The notes under the pieces are model-generated. The model had not been told where the DNA came from, searched no databases, and saw only the letters and a program-made list of their open reading frames with translations. A stretch of DNA of 5,416 nt from assembly GCA_013812995.1 (NCBI GenBank), contig JACCSL010000725.1:1-5416 (forward strand), written 5' to 3'. Shown piece after piece: positions 1-5,325 of the stretch. How positions within the stretch are numbered: the stretch's first letter is position 1; every line of letters starts with the position of its first letter. The stretch comes from Ardenticatenales bacterium. Its GTDB lineage: Bacteria > Chloroflexota > Anaerolineae > Ardenticatenales > Ardenticatenaceae. The position numbers and the translations under genes are program-made.

Positions 1-1482
1 TACCATCTCTTCGATGTAGATCGACTCCCCTTCCGCATCGGCCAGGGCCGGGTAGGTGATCTCAAAGTAATCGGGATAGACCGTGTACGAGAAGAGCGAG
101 TCGGGCGGGAAGTGCGCGAGGTTTGCCTCCAGCGTGAGGCGGTTCGGGGTTCCATCCAACCAGGTGGCGGGCAGGGTGGCACTGATGACCTTCTCGCGTA
201 CTCCGTCCCACTGATACTGACCGACTTCATGGCTATTCAGGCGAAGGGCGATTGAATGATCGGGCCTGGGGGCAAGATTATGCGTTCCATGCACAACCGC
301 GTGAAGCTCAATGGTACCTACGAGGGTGGGGTCATCGAGCGTCAGGTTGTACTTTTGGGTGGCAAGCGTGCTGGTGGGTGGCTGGGAATTATTAACGCTC
401 AGTGGCGCACCAAACCATCTGTCCCCCGTCTCAGGCCGGGGAAAGCGGCTCATGTAGCGTTGATTTACCTCAATGTGAAGCGTCTGGGTAATCTGCTCAA
501 CCACCGTTCCCTGCCGGGGCGCGCTCCGCGCGCGAATTAGAGCGCTCGGGGTGCCTCCGTAGGTGAACCAATAGACATTGCGCGTCAGGTAGCGACCCTC
601 ATAGGGTTCTGCATAAAAGAGCACCGCTTCCCCAGACTCAAACGTGCTGTCGCCATCGCCGATCCGTTGGATATCCACGGGTTGCCCGAGGTAGCTGACA
701 GCGAAGGTGGCCGGGTCAAGCGTTCCGACGGCCACCCCCGCCGCCTGCAACTCGCCGTAGCTCAATCGGTAGATGCCACGCTCGCCGGTGTAGATACGCA
801 ACGCGCCCTCGACGCTCCCAGCGAACGCCGCCGTCCCACCCGCAGGCTTGAGGGCGTGCGCCTCTGTGCCACTCTGCACACGAATCGTGATTCGGAGGTC
901 GGGGTGGTATAGGAGCCTTCCCGTCACGGGATTATATTGAAAGGGAAAGGCGCGCACGACCAGGAGCCGTTGACCACGCTGCCACTGCTCCTTGCCAGCG
1001 GTAACGGGCTGGGGGGGATAGAGGGCATCCGCGCCATAGATCGCCGGGTCGGGTTGATCCAGAAGCGGAATCGCGTCGGGTAGAGAGTGTGTCAGCTCAG
1101 CGGAGATGGCCTGCTGATCAGGGACAGGAACGGCAGGCAGCGAGGTTGGAGCCTTCAGTTCTTGCGCGCCTTCCGAGGTATAACTCACCTCCCAAGAGCC
1201 CGTCGGGGGCAGCGTCACCACCCGGCTCCAGACAGGGAGCGCCGGAGACCCAGCCACATTGTTCAGGGCATAACCCGGCACGCGGATTCCTTGTGCATCC
1301 ATCTGGTACTCGGTGGTTTGAACGCGCAGCGGAATCTCGGCGACAAGGTCGGTCGCCTCAAGGGCGGTTGCGCCAACTGTAGACTGCCGATTCCCTACTG
1401 CGGTGACGACTGCGCCGATCAAGGTGAGTAGCAGGAGCAGGCAGCGATAGATATGCCGCTCTCGCCTCTTTTTCTGTATCAA
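1..1482 (-). CDS. C25 (gingipain-like) secreted cysteine protease, N-terminal part (runs off window)
   Basis: The reading frame is open from a TTG at 1482 to the window edge, giving 494 codons with no stop; the C-terminus is missing. The start is chosen because a strong GGGAGGTG ribosome site precedes it and the product begins like a signal peptide: a basic stretch KKRRERH (residues 4-10), then a hydrophobic core at about 14-29. Residues of the C25 propeptide/N-terminal type follow: FPFQYNP at 179-185, GIYRLSYGEL at 236-245, and FESGEAVLFYAE at 281-292 leading to NVYW at 302-305. Gingipain-like proteins show this order before the catalytic His/Cys domain, which should lie beyond position 1, so activity cannot be judged here. 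The protein is probably exported and may be a protease or a surface protein of that fold. It lies on the same strand as the peptide operon but after its terminator, so it is probably transcribed separately. Family assignment is from recognised motifs, not a search. Confidence 0.85.
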   Translation of the reverse strand, partial: MIQKKRRERHIYRCLLLLLTLIGAVVTAVGNRQSTVGATALEATDLVAEIPLRVQTTEYQMDAQGIRVPGYALNNVAGSPALPVWSRVVTLPPTGSWEVSYTSEGAQELKAPTSLPAVPVPDQQAISAELTHSLPDAIPLLDQPDPAIYGADALYPPQPVTAGKEQWQRGQRLLVVRAFPFQYNPVTGRLLYHPDLRITIRVQSGTEAHALKPAGGTAAFAGSVEGALRIYTGERGIYRLSYGELQAAGVAVGTLDPATFAVSYLGQPVDIQRIGDGDSTFESGEAVLFYAEPYEGRYLTRNVYWFTYGGTPSALIRARSAPRQGTVVEQITQTLHIEVNQRYMSRFPRPETGDRWFGAPLSVNNSQPPTSTLATQKYNLTLDDPTLVGTIELHAVVHGTHNLAPRPDHSIALRLNSHEVGQYQWDGVREKVISATLPATWLDGTPNRLTLEANLAHFPPDSLFSYTVYPDYFEITYPALADAEGESIYIEEMV

Positions 1483-1486
1483 GATA

Positions 1487-1494
1487 CACCTCCC
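1487..1494 (-). promoter_or_regulatory. Ribosome binding site for the C25 protease
   Basis: GGGAGGTG on the minus strand lies four bases before the TTG at 1482. It decides the start: this TTG is the start that places the basic and hydrophobic signal-peptide segment at the N-terminus, and I found no ATG closer in this frame. Confidence 0.75.
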
Positions 1495-1541
1495 TATCAG
1501 AACAACAACCCGCTTGATTCCTCCCTGAGGAGTGGGGGCTA

Positions 1542-1570
1542 ATTTTATGGGTTGGCAGGGAAAACAACAA
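1542..1570 (-). promoter_or_regulatory. Weak candidate promoter for the C25 protease
   Basis: On the minus strand TTGTTG (1565-1570) and TAAAAT (1542-1547) are 17 bases apart. The -10 box is good (5 of 6 to consensus) but the -35 box matches only TTG, and it overlaps the T-rich tail of the terminator. It is the best candidate between the terminator and the protease start. Read-through from the upstream operon is the alternative. Confidence 0.3.
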
Positions 1571-1596
1571 AGGACAAACACACTCTGTGCTTGTCC
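1561..1596 (-). terminator. Rho-independent terminator of the peptide operon
   Basis: Read on the minus strand, GGACAAGCACA and TGTGTTTGTCC form an 11-bp stem (one G-U pair) closed by a GAG loop at 1572-1596. A T-rich tract (TTTGTTGTTTT) follows at 1571-1561. The element lies about 90 bp after the stop of the 62-residue peptide and before the protease gene. It therefore separates the two units. In the plus direction there is no T-run after the stem, so it should work only for minus-strand transcripts. Confidence 0.85.
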
Positions 1597-1606
1597 TCTA
1601 ATGTTG

Positions 1607-1634
1607 CATGCCAGAAGGCATGGTAGATTACCAT
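1607..1634 (-). other. Two mutually exclusive small hairpins
   Basis: Two short perfect inverted repeats share bases. CATGCC/GGCATG with a 4-base loop occupies 1607-1622, and ATGGTA/TACCAT with a 3-base loop occupies 1620-1634. Because they overlap at 1620-1622, both cannot be fully paired in the same transcript. They sit directly ahead of the terminator in the 3' region of the peptide mRNA. They could stabilise the 3' end or influence termination; no function is shown by the sequence alone. Confidence 0.45.
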
Positions 1635-1635
1635 C

Positions 1636-1662
1636 CTAAGCAGGTTACGCTTGGCTGCTTAG
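1636..1662 (-). other. 8-bp stem-loop downstream of the peptide gene
   Basis: CTAAGCAG and CTGCTTAG form a perfect 8-bp inverted repeat with an 11-base loop, 25 bases after the peptide stop codon. There is no T-run, so it is not itself an intrinsic terminator. It may protect the 3' end of the short peptide message from nucleases. Confidence 0.5.
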
Positions 1663-1687
1663 CAATGAGAGCAATCCCGAGCAGCGG

Positions 1688-1876
1688 TCAGGGAAACGAG
1701 CCCATCAACCCGCCCATGAAGGGAGGATTAATCTCACCGATGGGGTTTGGCTCCTCGACACCCCCCTGCGCCTCGGCCACCAGGGAGCGCTCAATTACGA
1801 TGGCGGGTTTCTCCCAGAGCTTTTTGGTGGGGTGCGAGATGCTCACGTCTTCATTGCGATCTGCTTTAGCTGTCAT
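1688..1876 (-). CDS. Putative RiPP precursor peptide, 62 residues
   Basis: This is a short gene with a strong AGGAGG site, last in the S26-kinase-PqqD operon, in a usual position for a modified-peptide precursor. The N-terminal half is polar and ends in KKLWEKPAIVIERSL (18-32). Its W-x-x-P-x-I core resembles the YxxPxL leader motif that PqqD-like proteins bind in lasso pathways, but the usual Gly is Arg30 and the usual Thr is Ala36. Two possible cleavage points are visible: AEA (34-36), which fits the A-x-A rule of signal peptidases, and the double glycine 38-39. The C-terminal part is rich in Pro, Gly and Met, with paired motifs NPIG/NPPF and FMGG/LMGS. It has no Cys, Thr or Tyr and one Ser, Ser60, third from the end. 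It has no membrane segment. Coding status is likely; a precursor role is inferred from context, and I do not recognise a named family. A small regulatory or accessory protein is the alternative. Confidence 0.72.
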   Translation of the reverse strand: MTAKADRNEDVSISHPTKKLWEKPAIVIERSLVAEAQGGVEEPNPIGEINPPFMGGLMGSFP

Positions 1877-1880
1877 TGTG

Positions 1881-1886
1881 CCTCCT
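1881..1886 (-). promoter_or_regulatory. Strong ribosome binding site of the precursor gene
   Basis: A perfect AGGAGG lies four bases before the ATG at 1876, in the 42-base gap after the PqqD-like gene. It is much stronger than the sites of the kinase and PqqD-like genes upstream. This fits a peptide made in excess over its enzymes and supports the short gene being real. Confidence 0.75.
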
Positions 1887-1918
1887 GCTGGGCGAAAGAA
1901 GTTAAACGCGAAGGGTGA

Positions 1919-2185
1919 TTATCGCCAGGTAAGCAAATTTTTGCTCACCAATTCCTCTACAAACGTTTCCACGCTGGCAGTTGCCTGGTCAACATCCACA
2001 TGAAACTCGTCCACGAGAACGACAGCAATTTGGTCCAGGGTACGTGTCCCATCAGCCAGCTCCCAGATGCGGGAACCCACGGGATTCAACATACGGACAA
2101 TGTTTTTGGTCGGGTCGATCAGCACGGCCTCATCGCTGAAGACGCGCGCGGCGATCTGGGGATGATGGGTGGGTTTATGAGTCAT
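1919..2185 (-). CDS. PqqD-like peptide-binding protein (RiPP recognition element)
   Basis: This 88-residue protein spans the whole PqqD fold. The order is an N-terminal strand region (IAARVFSDEAVLID, 11-24), the hallmark LNPVGSRIWELADGTRT (33-49), and two helices ending in FVEELVSKNLL (75-85). Members of this family bind the leader of a ribosomal peptide and present it to modifying enzymes; in lasso pathways the equivalent is the B1 protein. The start overlaps the end of the kinase gene by 11 bases, with AGGAGC inside the kinase gene acting as the likely ribosome site, so the two are translationally coupled. The probable partner is the 62-residue peptide 42 bases downstream, whose WEKPAI segment is the likely bound part. 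PqqD-like proteins paired with HPr-kinase-like proteins also occur in exopolysaccharide-associated systems, so binding of another substrate is possible. Confidence 0.9.
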   Translation of the reverse strand: MTHKPTHHPQIAARVFSDEAVLIDPTKNIVRMLNPVGSRIWELADGTRTLDQIAVVLVDEFHVDVDQATASVETFVEELVSKNLLTWR

Positions 2186-3023
2186 CGGTGCTCCTGATCA
2201 TCCTTTCCTGTCCAAGAGCCAAAAATTCCCATAGCTCAAGGGTTGGTCGAAACCCCAGGCGGTAGATGGGAACCTCTTTGATAATTCGATCCGCCATCGC
2301 CAGCCAGGCAGTGGCGCTGGCCGCACGCTCCGTTGCCACCTTCTCACTGGTGAGCAGTTCCATGACCGCAGCGGCAGGCGGAAGGGCGGTCAGGGTAAAG
2401 TCTGGGGCGTGGACCAGCGAGTAGAGCCCCAGCAAAGGTACCTGTTGGTAAGGAATGCGACAGATGTCCTCCAAAGGCGTTCCAAATCCCCAGAATGGGG
2501 TGCTAGCAAGTTCAGCTCCAGAGGGGGTGAGGCGAATAATTACATTCTCGTCGGTGAGAACCTGCCCGCGTGCCCGCGCCAACCGCGACACCGTGCTCTT
2601 CCCGCGCCCGGAAGCGCCGAAGAACACATAGCCCTTGCCATTGATAACGATGCCCGCACCATGCAGCAGCAGCGCATTGTGATAGCGTGGCAACTCCTGC
2701 ATACAGACGAACGCCATCACACGCTCGACGGCGGAATGGGCCAGGGCATCGGAGGGGGTGCTGACCACCGCCTCCCGCGTGTCCAGATCAATCCAGCCCG
2801 TATGGCCCGCAATCTCGAAGTGTGTTCGTGCCCCCTTATGGTGGATCCAGGGCTCGTTTTCGATTTTCAAACTCGGGTCATACGTGAGTGTTACCTGCCA
2901 GATAGCAGCCCTATCTGTCAAAAATGGCTCATATCTGCTTTGAAGTAACGTTTTTAAATGAGCAGCGGGAAGATTCAAGTCAAAGATGATGTCGCCGATA
3001 TTGATGCGAAGTCGTTCAGCCAT
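2175..3023 (-). CDS. HPr kinase/phosphorylase-like P-loop kinase
   Basis: This 282-residue protein shows the C-terminal core of the HPr kinase fold: LLLHGAGIV (118-126), a Walker A loop GASGRGKST (136-144), an acidic LTDEN (156-160) in the Walker B/catalytic region, and STPFWG (174-179). The first 100 or so residues are a separate N-terminal region and not the DRTGG-like domain of true HprK. Relatives in lasso clusters phosphorylate a serine near the precursor C-terminus, which suggests the operon peptide as substrate. HPr-related kinases next to PqqD-like proteins are also known from polysaccharide loci with unknown substrate. The ATG at 3023 is chosen because a TCAGGT ribosome site precedes it and it overlaps the S26 stop by eight bases; a TTG at 3062 in the same frame would add 13 residues. 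It overlaps the PqqD-like gene by 11 bases. The substrate is inferred. Confidence 0.87.
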   Translation of the reverse strand: MAERLRINIGDIIFDLNLPAAHLKTLLQSRYEPFLTDRAAIWQVTLTYDPSLKIENEPWIHHKGARTHFEIAGHTGWIDLDTREAVVSTPSDALAHSAVERVMAFVCMQELPRYHNALLLHGAGIVINGKGYVFFGASGRGKSTVSRLARARGQVLTDENVIIRLTPSGAELASTPFWGFGTPLEDICRIPYQQVPLLGLYSLVHAPDFTLTALPPAAAVMELLTSEKVATERAASATAWLAMADRIIKEVPIYRLGFRPTLELWEFLALGQERMIRSTDDS

Positions 3024-3450
3024 GAAGAAGACCTGATATTCTACGTTGTACGATACGTGCAACCCGGCCTACATGATACCGAAAGAGCCAGAACATGGCA
3101 AGCACCCTGGCGGTTCGGCCCGGCCAATATTCACGGTCGGCCTCGTAGGCGCGCGCGGCAATGCCAAGTACCTGCTCCCGATCAATCGGGGGGTCGGGAA
3201 GGCTTCGTCCATCCCCCTGGGTGATCCATTGCCCGTTGGTGCGGCGCACCAGCCGATGAACCACCAGGCTATCCCGCCTGGCAAAGACAACGAGGGCTCC
3301 CAATGCAATTGGCTCCGTCGCCGGGACAATCTCGATGGTTGTGCCGGGCCGAAGCGTGGGAACCATGCTGGTTCCCTGGACGGTCCAGCGAAAGGTTCCC
3401 TCGCGCTGCAAGGTGTCTTGTAAAAGAGCAAACCAGGGTGGAAGCGCCAT
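3016..3450 (-). CDS. Stand-alone S24/S26-family peptidase (signal peptidase-like)
   Basis: This is a 144-residue protein. GTSMVPTLRPG (26-36) carries the expected nucleophile Ser28 in the S-M-x-P signature. LVVHRLV (62-68) places His65 where bacterial type I signal peptidases have the catalytic Lys, and ITQGDGRSLPD (76-86) supplies Asp80 and Asp86. A Ser-His arrangement is typical of the S26B branch (SipW, archaeal and ER signal peptidases). There is no N-terminal membrane anchor; only a moderately hydrophobic stretch near 112-122. It is the first gene after the promoter at 3470-3498, and an in-frame TAG nine bases before the ATG rules out a longer protein. It overlaps the kinase gene by eight bases. 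From position it is the candidate protease that removes the leader of the operon peptide. A LexA-like S24 role is less likely because no DNA-binding domain is present. Confidence 0.85.
   Translation of the reverse strand: MALPPWFALLQDTLQREGTFRWTVQGTSMVPTLRPGTTIEIVPATEPIALGALVVFARRDSLVVHRLVRRTNGQWITQGDGRSLPDPPIDREQVLGIAARAYEADREYWPGRTARVLAMFWLFRYHVGRVARIVQRRISGLLHG
3031..3036 (-). promoter_or_regulatory. Ribosome binding site deciding the kinase start
   Basis: TCAGGT, inside the end of the S26 gene, lies seven bases before the ATG at 3023. I see no similar site before the in-frame TTG at 3062, so the ATG is preferred. Confidence 0.5.
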
Positions 3451-3469
3451 ATCATCCTACCTGTCAGAC

Positions 3470-3498
3470 ATTTTAACTATAAAACAGTATAAGGTCAA
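3470..3498 (-). promoter_or_regulatory. Sigma-70-type promoter of the S26-kinase-PqqD-peptide operon
   Basis: On the minus strand TTGACC (3493-3498; 5 of 6 to TTGACA) and TAAAAT (3470-3475; 5 of 6 to TATAAT) are separated by exactly 17 bases. The stretch is AT-rich, unlike the flanking genes. Transcription would start near 3464-3462, leaving a leader of only about 12-14 bases before the ATG at 3450, with AGGA close to that start. It follows the stop of the glycosyltransferase gene, so the four-gene unit can be expressed independently of the glycoconjugate genes. Confidence 0.75.
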
Positions 3499-3523
3499 TA
3501 CAAATTTGTACTAAATTTTGTAT
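3499..3523. promoter_or_regulatory. Paired dyad repeats abutting the -35 box, candidate operator
   Basis: A perfect 12-bp palindrome, TACAAATTTGTA (3499-3510), touches the -35 box. It overlaps by two bases a second dyad, TACTAAATTTTGTA (3509-3522), which is palindromic except for one T-T mismatch pair. Both share the parts TAC, AAATTT and GTA. Their centres (3504.5 and 3515.5) are 11 bp apart, about one helical turn. This fits cooperative binding of a dimeric regulator at the same helix face. An AT-rich UP-like element is a simpler alternative. Confidence 0.5.
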
Positions 3524-3526
3524 CTC

Positions 3527-4309
3527 CTATGACCTCAATCGCCGCTTGCGCGCCCATATCTGCAAAATCAGCCAGAGAAAAGCTGGATTTCCAAGCAGGT
3601 AGCGCCGCCAGAGGCGACGGGGCTCGTACCAGAGCCGGGCCAGCCACTCGCCGCCGTGCTCGGTCATCCAGGCTGGGCCACGCCGCACCTCTCCTGCCAT
3701 GTAGTCGAAGAGGGCACCGACGCTAATCACGATAGTCGCCGGATGGCGCAGGTGATTCGCCACCATCCACGCTTCCTGGCGCGGCATCCCCATGCCCACG
3801 AGCAGGATATGCGGTGCCGCCACGCATATTTGCTCAAGAACTGCCTCATTCTCCGGGCCGCTCAGGTCGAAGTGACCATGATGGGTCGATATCTCCAGCG
3901 TCGGAAAGCGCACGCGTAGCGTGTCGGCAGCGCACGCGGCCACGCCAGGGCGTGCGCCCAGGAAAAAGAGTCGGTAGCGATGCTCGGTGCAGAGCGCGGC
4001 CAGGCGGGCAATCCAGTCCGGGGGCGTGAACCGCTCCGGCAGCCGACAGCCCAGCAGCGCCGCGCCCAGCCGGACGCCATATCCATCGCAAAAAACCACA
4101 TCGGCGCGATTGAGGTGCTCGCGAAAGGCGGGCTGGACCTGCGCGAGGTTGATGGCATGGGCATTGACGTACATGACCGTTCCCCGCTCCCCCGCCGCGA
4201 TCCTCTCGGCGAGCCACTGGAGCAGCGCTGCCAGAGAGAGCGGATGAACCTTGATTCCGGCGATGTCGCAGGGCGTGGGAAGTGGCAGGGGCATGCGCTG
4301 AGGGCTCAC
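3527..4309 (-). CDS. WecG/TagA/CpsF family (GT26) glycosyltransferase
   Basis: This 260-residue protein is of usual length for the family, which transfers a sugar (often ManNAc or ManNAcA) from a nucleotide donor to a lipid-linked acceptor in polysaccharide or teichoic acid synthesis. Recognisable blocks run in order: TVMYVNAHAINLA (44-56); ADVVFCDGYGVRLG (69-82), with Asp75 matching the proposed catalytic Asp of TagA; LFFLGARPGVA (114-124); ILLVGMGMPRQEAW (168-181); ISVGALFDYMAG (195-206); and EWLARLWYEPRRLWRRYL (221-238). The end is basic (RKRRLRS), typical of a peripheral membrane association. The start is a GTG at 4309 whose GTGA overlaps the stop of the flippase-like gene, so translation is likely coupled; no clear ribosome site is seen, and an ATG five codons later is the alternative. 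It is the last gene of the glycoconjugate operon. The exact sugar cannot be read from the sequence. Confidence 0.92.
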   Translation of the reverse strand: MSPQRMPLPLPTPCDIAGIKVHPLSLAALLQWLAERIAAGERGTVMYVNAHAINLAQVQPAFREHLNRADVVFCDGYGVRLGAALLGCRLPERFTPPDWIARLAALCTEHRYRLFFLGARPGVAACAADTLRVRFPTLEISTHHGHFDLSGPENEAVLEQICVAAPHILLVGMGMPRQEAWMVANHLRHPATIVISVGALFDYMAGEVRRGPAWMTEHGGEWLARLWYEPRRLWRRYLLGNPAFLWLILQIWARKRRLRS

Positions 4310-5325
4310 TGAGGAAGAGAAGCCACGTCCGGCTCGCTGCTCGGCGGCAGGGCCAATCCCAGCGTCCAGAACAGAATAAGCCCGATGAGGGTTGGCAGGA
4401 GAACGAGGGCATGCAGCAGAATTCCAAAGCTGAGCGCCGCGCTGCTCTCCACGGCGAAGAGCGCGAGGGTGAGCACACAGAGATACTCAAAGATGCCGAT
4501 GGTGCCGGGCACGGAGGGAATCGTGATACCAAGCTGTAGCACGAGCAGGACGAAGAGTGCACTCACCGGGGAACCGTCCAGGTGGAGCGACTGGAGGACA
4601 AAATAATTGGTGAGAATTGCCATCATCCAGATCAGACTCGACCACAGCGCGATTTTCAGCGTATCATCTCGCCGCCGCAGGATATCCAGACTGGAGAGCG
4701 CGCCCCGGAGCCCCTGCTCCCCGGCCGCACGCAGAGAAGCAGGCAGCCAGCGTTCGGCTGCCTGGAGGCCAACGCGGTTGCCACCAAAATAAAGCGCCAG
4801 CAGCAGGCAAGCCAGAACGGCGAAGGAGAGTAGAAACATGGAGGGAAGCTGTGCTTGAACCCAGGATGGAAGCGGTATCCAGAGGAGCAGCAGCAGGAAA
4901 AGCAATGCGTAGCAGAGCAAATCCGAGGCTTTTTCCAGGATAATCGTTCCCATCGTGAAGCTCCGCCCCGGCCCTCGGCTGCCAATGAGGTGCGCCCTAG
5001 TCAGGTCTCCGACCCGAATCGGGAGCAGGGTATTCAGCATCTGACCAATCAGGAGCACGCTCAGCGTCTGGCCGAAGGGAATCTGCTTGCCGGCAGGCCC
5101 CAACAACACTCTCCAGCGCGCGGCCTTCCCCAGGACATTCACGAGGACCGTAAGCAGCGCCACCAGCACCGCGCCACGTTCCGCTTGGACGAGCAAGCGC
5201 CCCACCACCTGGAGGTCCACCTCGCGCACCAGGATATAGAGCGTCAGGAGCGTCAGCGCCGTGCCTACCCCTAGTCGCAAATAGGGAGAAGCGAGATATC
5301 GTTTCAACGTCGTTAGCGTTGTCAT
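4306..5325 (-). CDS. Flippase-like integral membrane protein (LPG-synthase TM/UPF0104 family)
   Basis: This 339-residue protein has about seven or eight hydrophobic segments (near 18-33, 52-66, 87-101, 136-152, 162-180, 225-244, 255-270, 282-322). Family blocks visible are LNTLLPIRVGDLTRA (97-111), ILEKASDLL (129-137) and PSVPGTIGIFEY (270-281). These match the transmembrane region of MprF-type lysylphosphatidylglycerol synthases and the YbhN/AglD-like group. There is no C-terminal aminoacyltransferase domain, so lipid aminoacylation is not expected. Such stand-alone proteins often sit in polysaccharide and glycolipid loci and are thought to help with lipid handling or translocation; the substrate is unknown. 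The ATG at 5325 overlaps the stop of the upstream gene as ATGA, and its own stop overlaps the glycosyltransferase start as GTGA. The frame is open further upstream, but the ATGA junction makes this ATG the likely start. Confidence 0.9.
   Translation of the reverse strand: MTTLTTLKRYLASPYLRLGVGTALTLLTLYILVREVDLQVVGRLLVQAERGAVLVALLTVLVNVLGKAARWRVLLGPAGKQIPFGQTLSVLLIGQMLNTLLPIRVGDLTRAHLIGSRGPGRSFTMGTIILEKASDLLCYALLFLLLLLWIPLPSWVQAQLPSMFLLSFAVLACLLLALYFGGNRVGLQAAERWLPASLRAAGEQGLRGALSSLDILRRRDDTLKIALWSSLIWMMAILTNYFVLQSLHLDGSPVSALFVLLVLQLGITIPSVPGTIGIFEYLCVLTLALFAVESSAALSFGILLHALVLLPTLIGLILFWTLGLALPPSSEPDVASLPQ

Noticed and set aside
256..540. 94-codon plus-strand open frame
   Set aside because: It is antisense to the C25 N-terminal region, which reads as a continuous family-like protein in the minus strand.
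950..1030. Possible frameshift in the C25 protease gene
   Set aside because: Reading the C-run as six bases gives an early stop, but the sequence has seven, and with seven the frame continues cleanly into FPFQYNP and on to the window edge.
1358..1570. 70-residue minus-strand frame starting upstream of the C25 gene
   Set aside because: It is out of frame with the long protease frame, crosses the terminator T-tract and the ribosome site, and looks like no protein family.
1688..1876. Calling the peptide a lasso precursor
   Set aside because: The conserved Gly and Thr of lasso leaders are replaced, no acidic residue sits at ring position 7-9 from a plausible Gly1, and no cyclase or B2 protease gene is in the window.
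1877..1918. Internal promoter for the peptide gene
   Set aside because: The 42-base gap has no -35/-10 pair with suitable spacing; only the ribosome binding site is evident.
2409..2948. 179-codon plus-strand open frame
   Set aside because: It lies opposite the kinase gene, whose Walker A and other motifs are clear; the plus-strand product has no recognisable features and no ribosome site was seen.
3024..3062. Longer kinase starting at TTG 3062
   Set aside because: No ribosome site was seen before it and it would overlap the S26 gene by 47 bases; ATG 3023 has TCAGGT at good distance and a typical short overlap.
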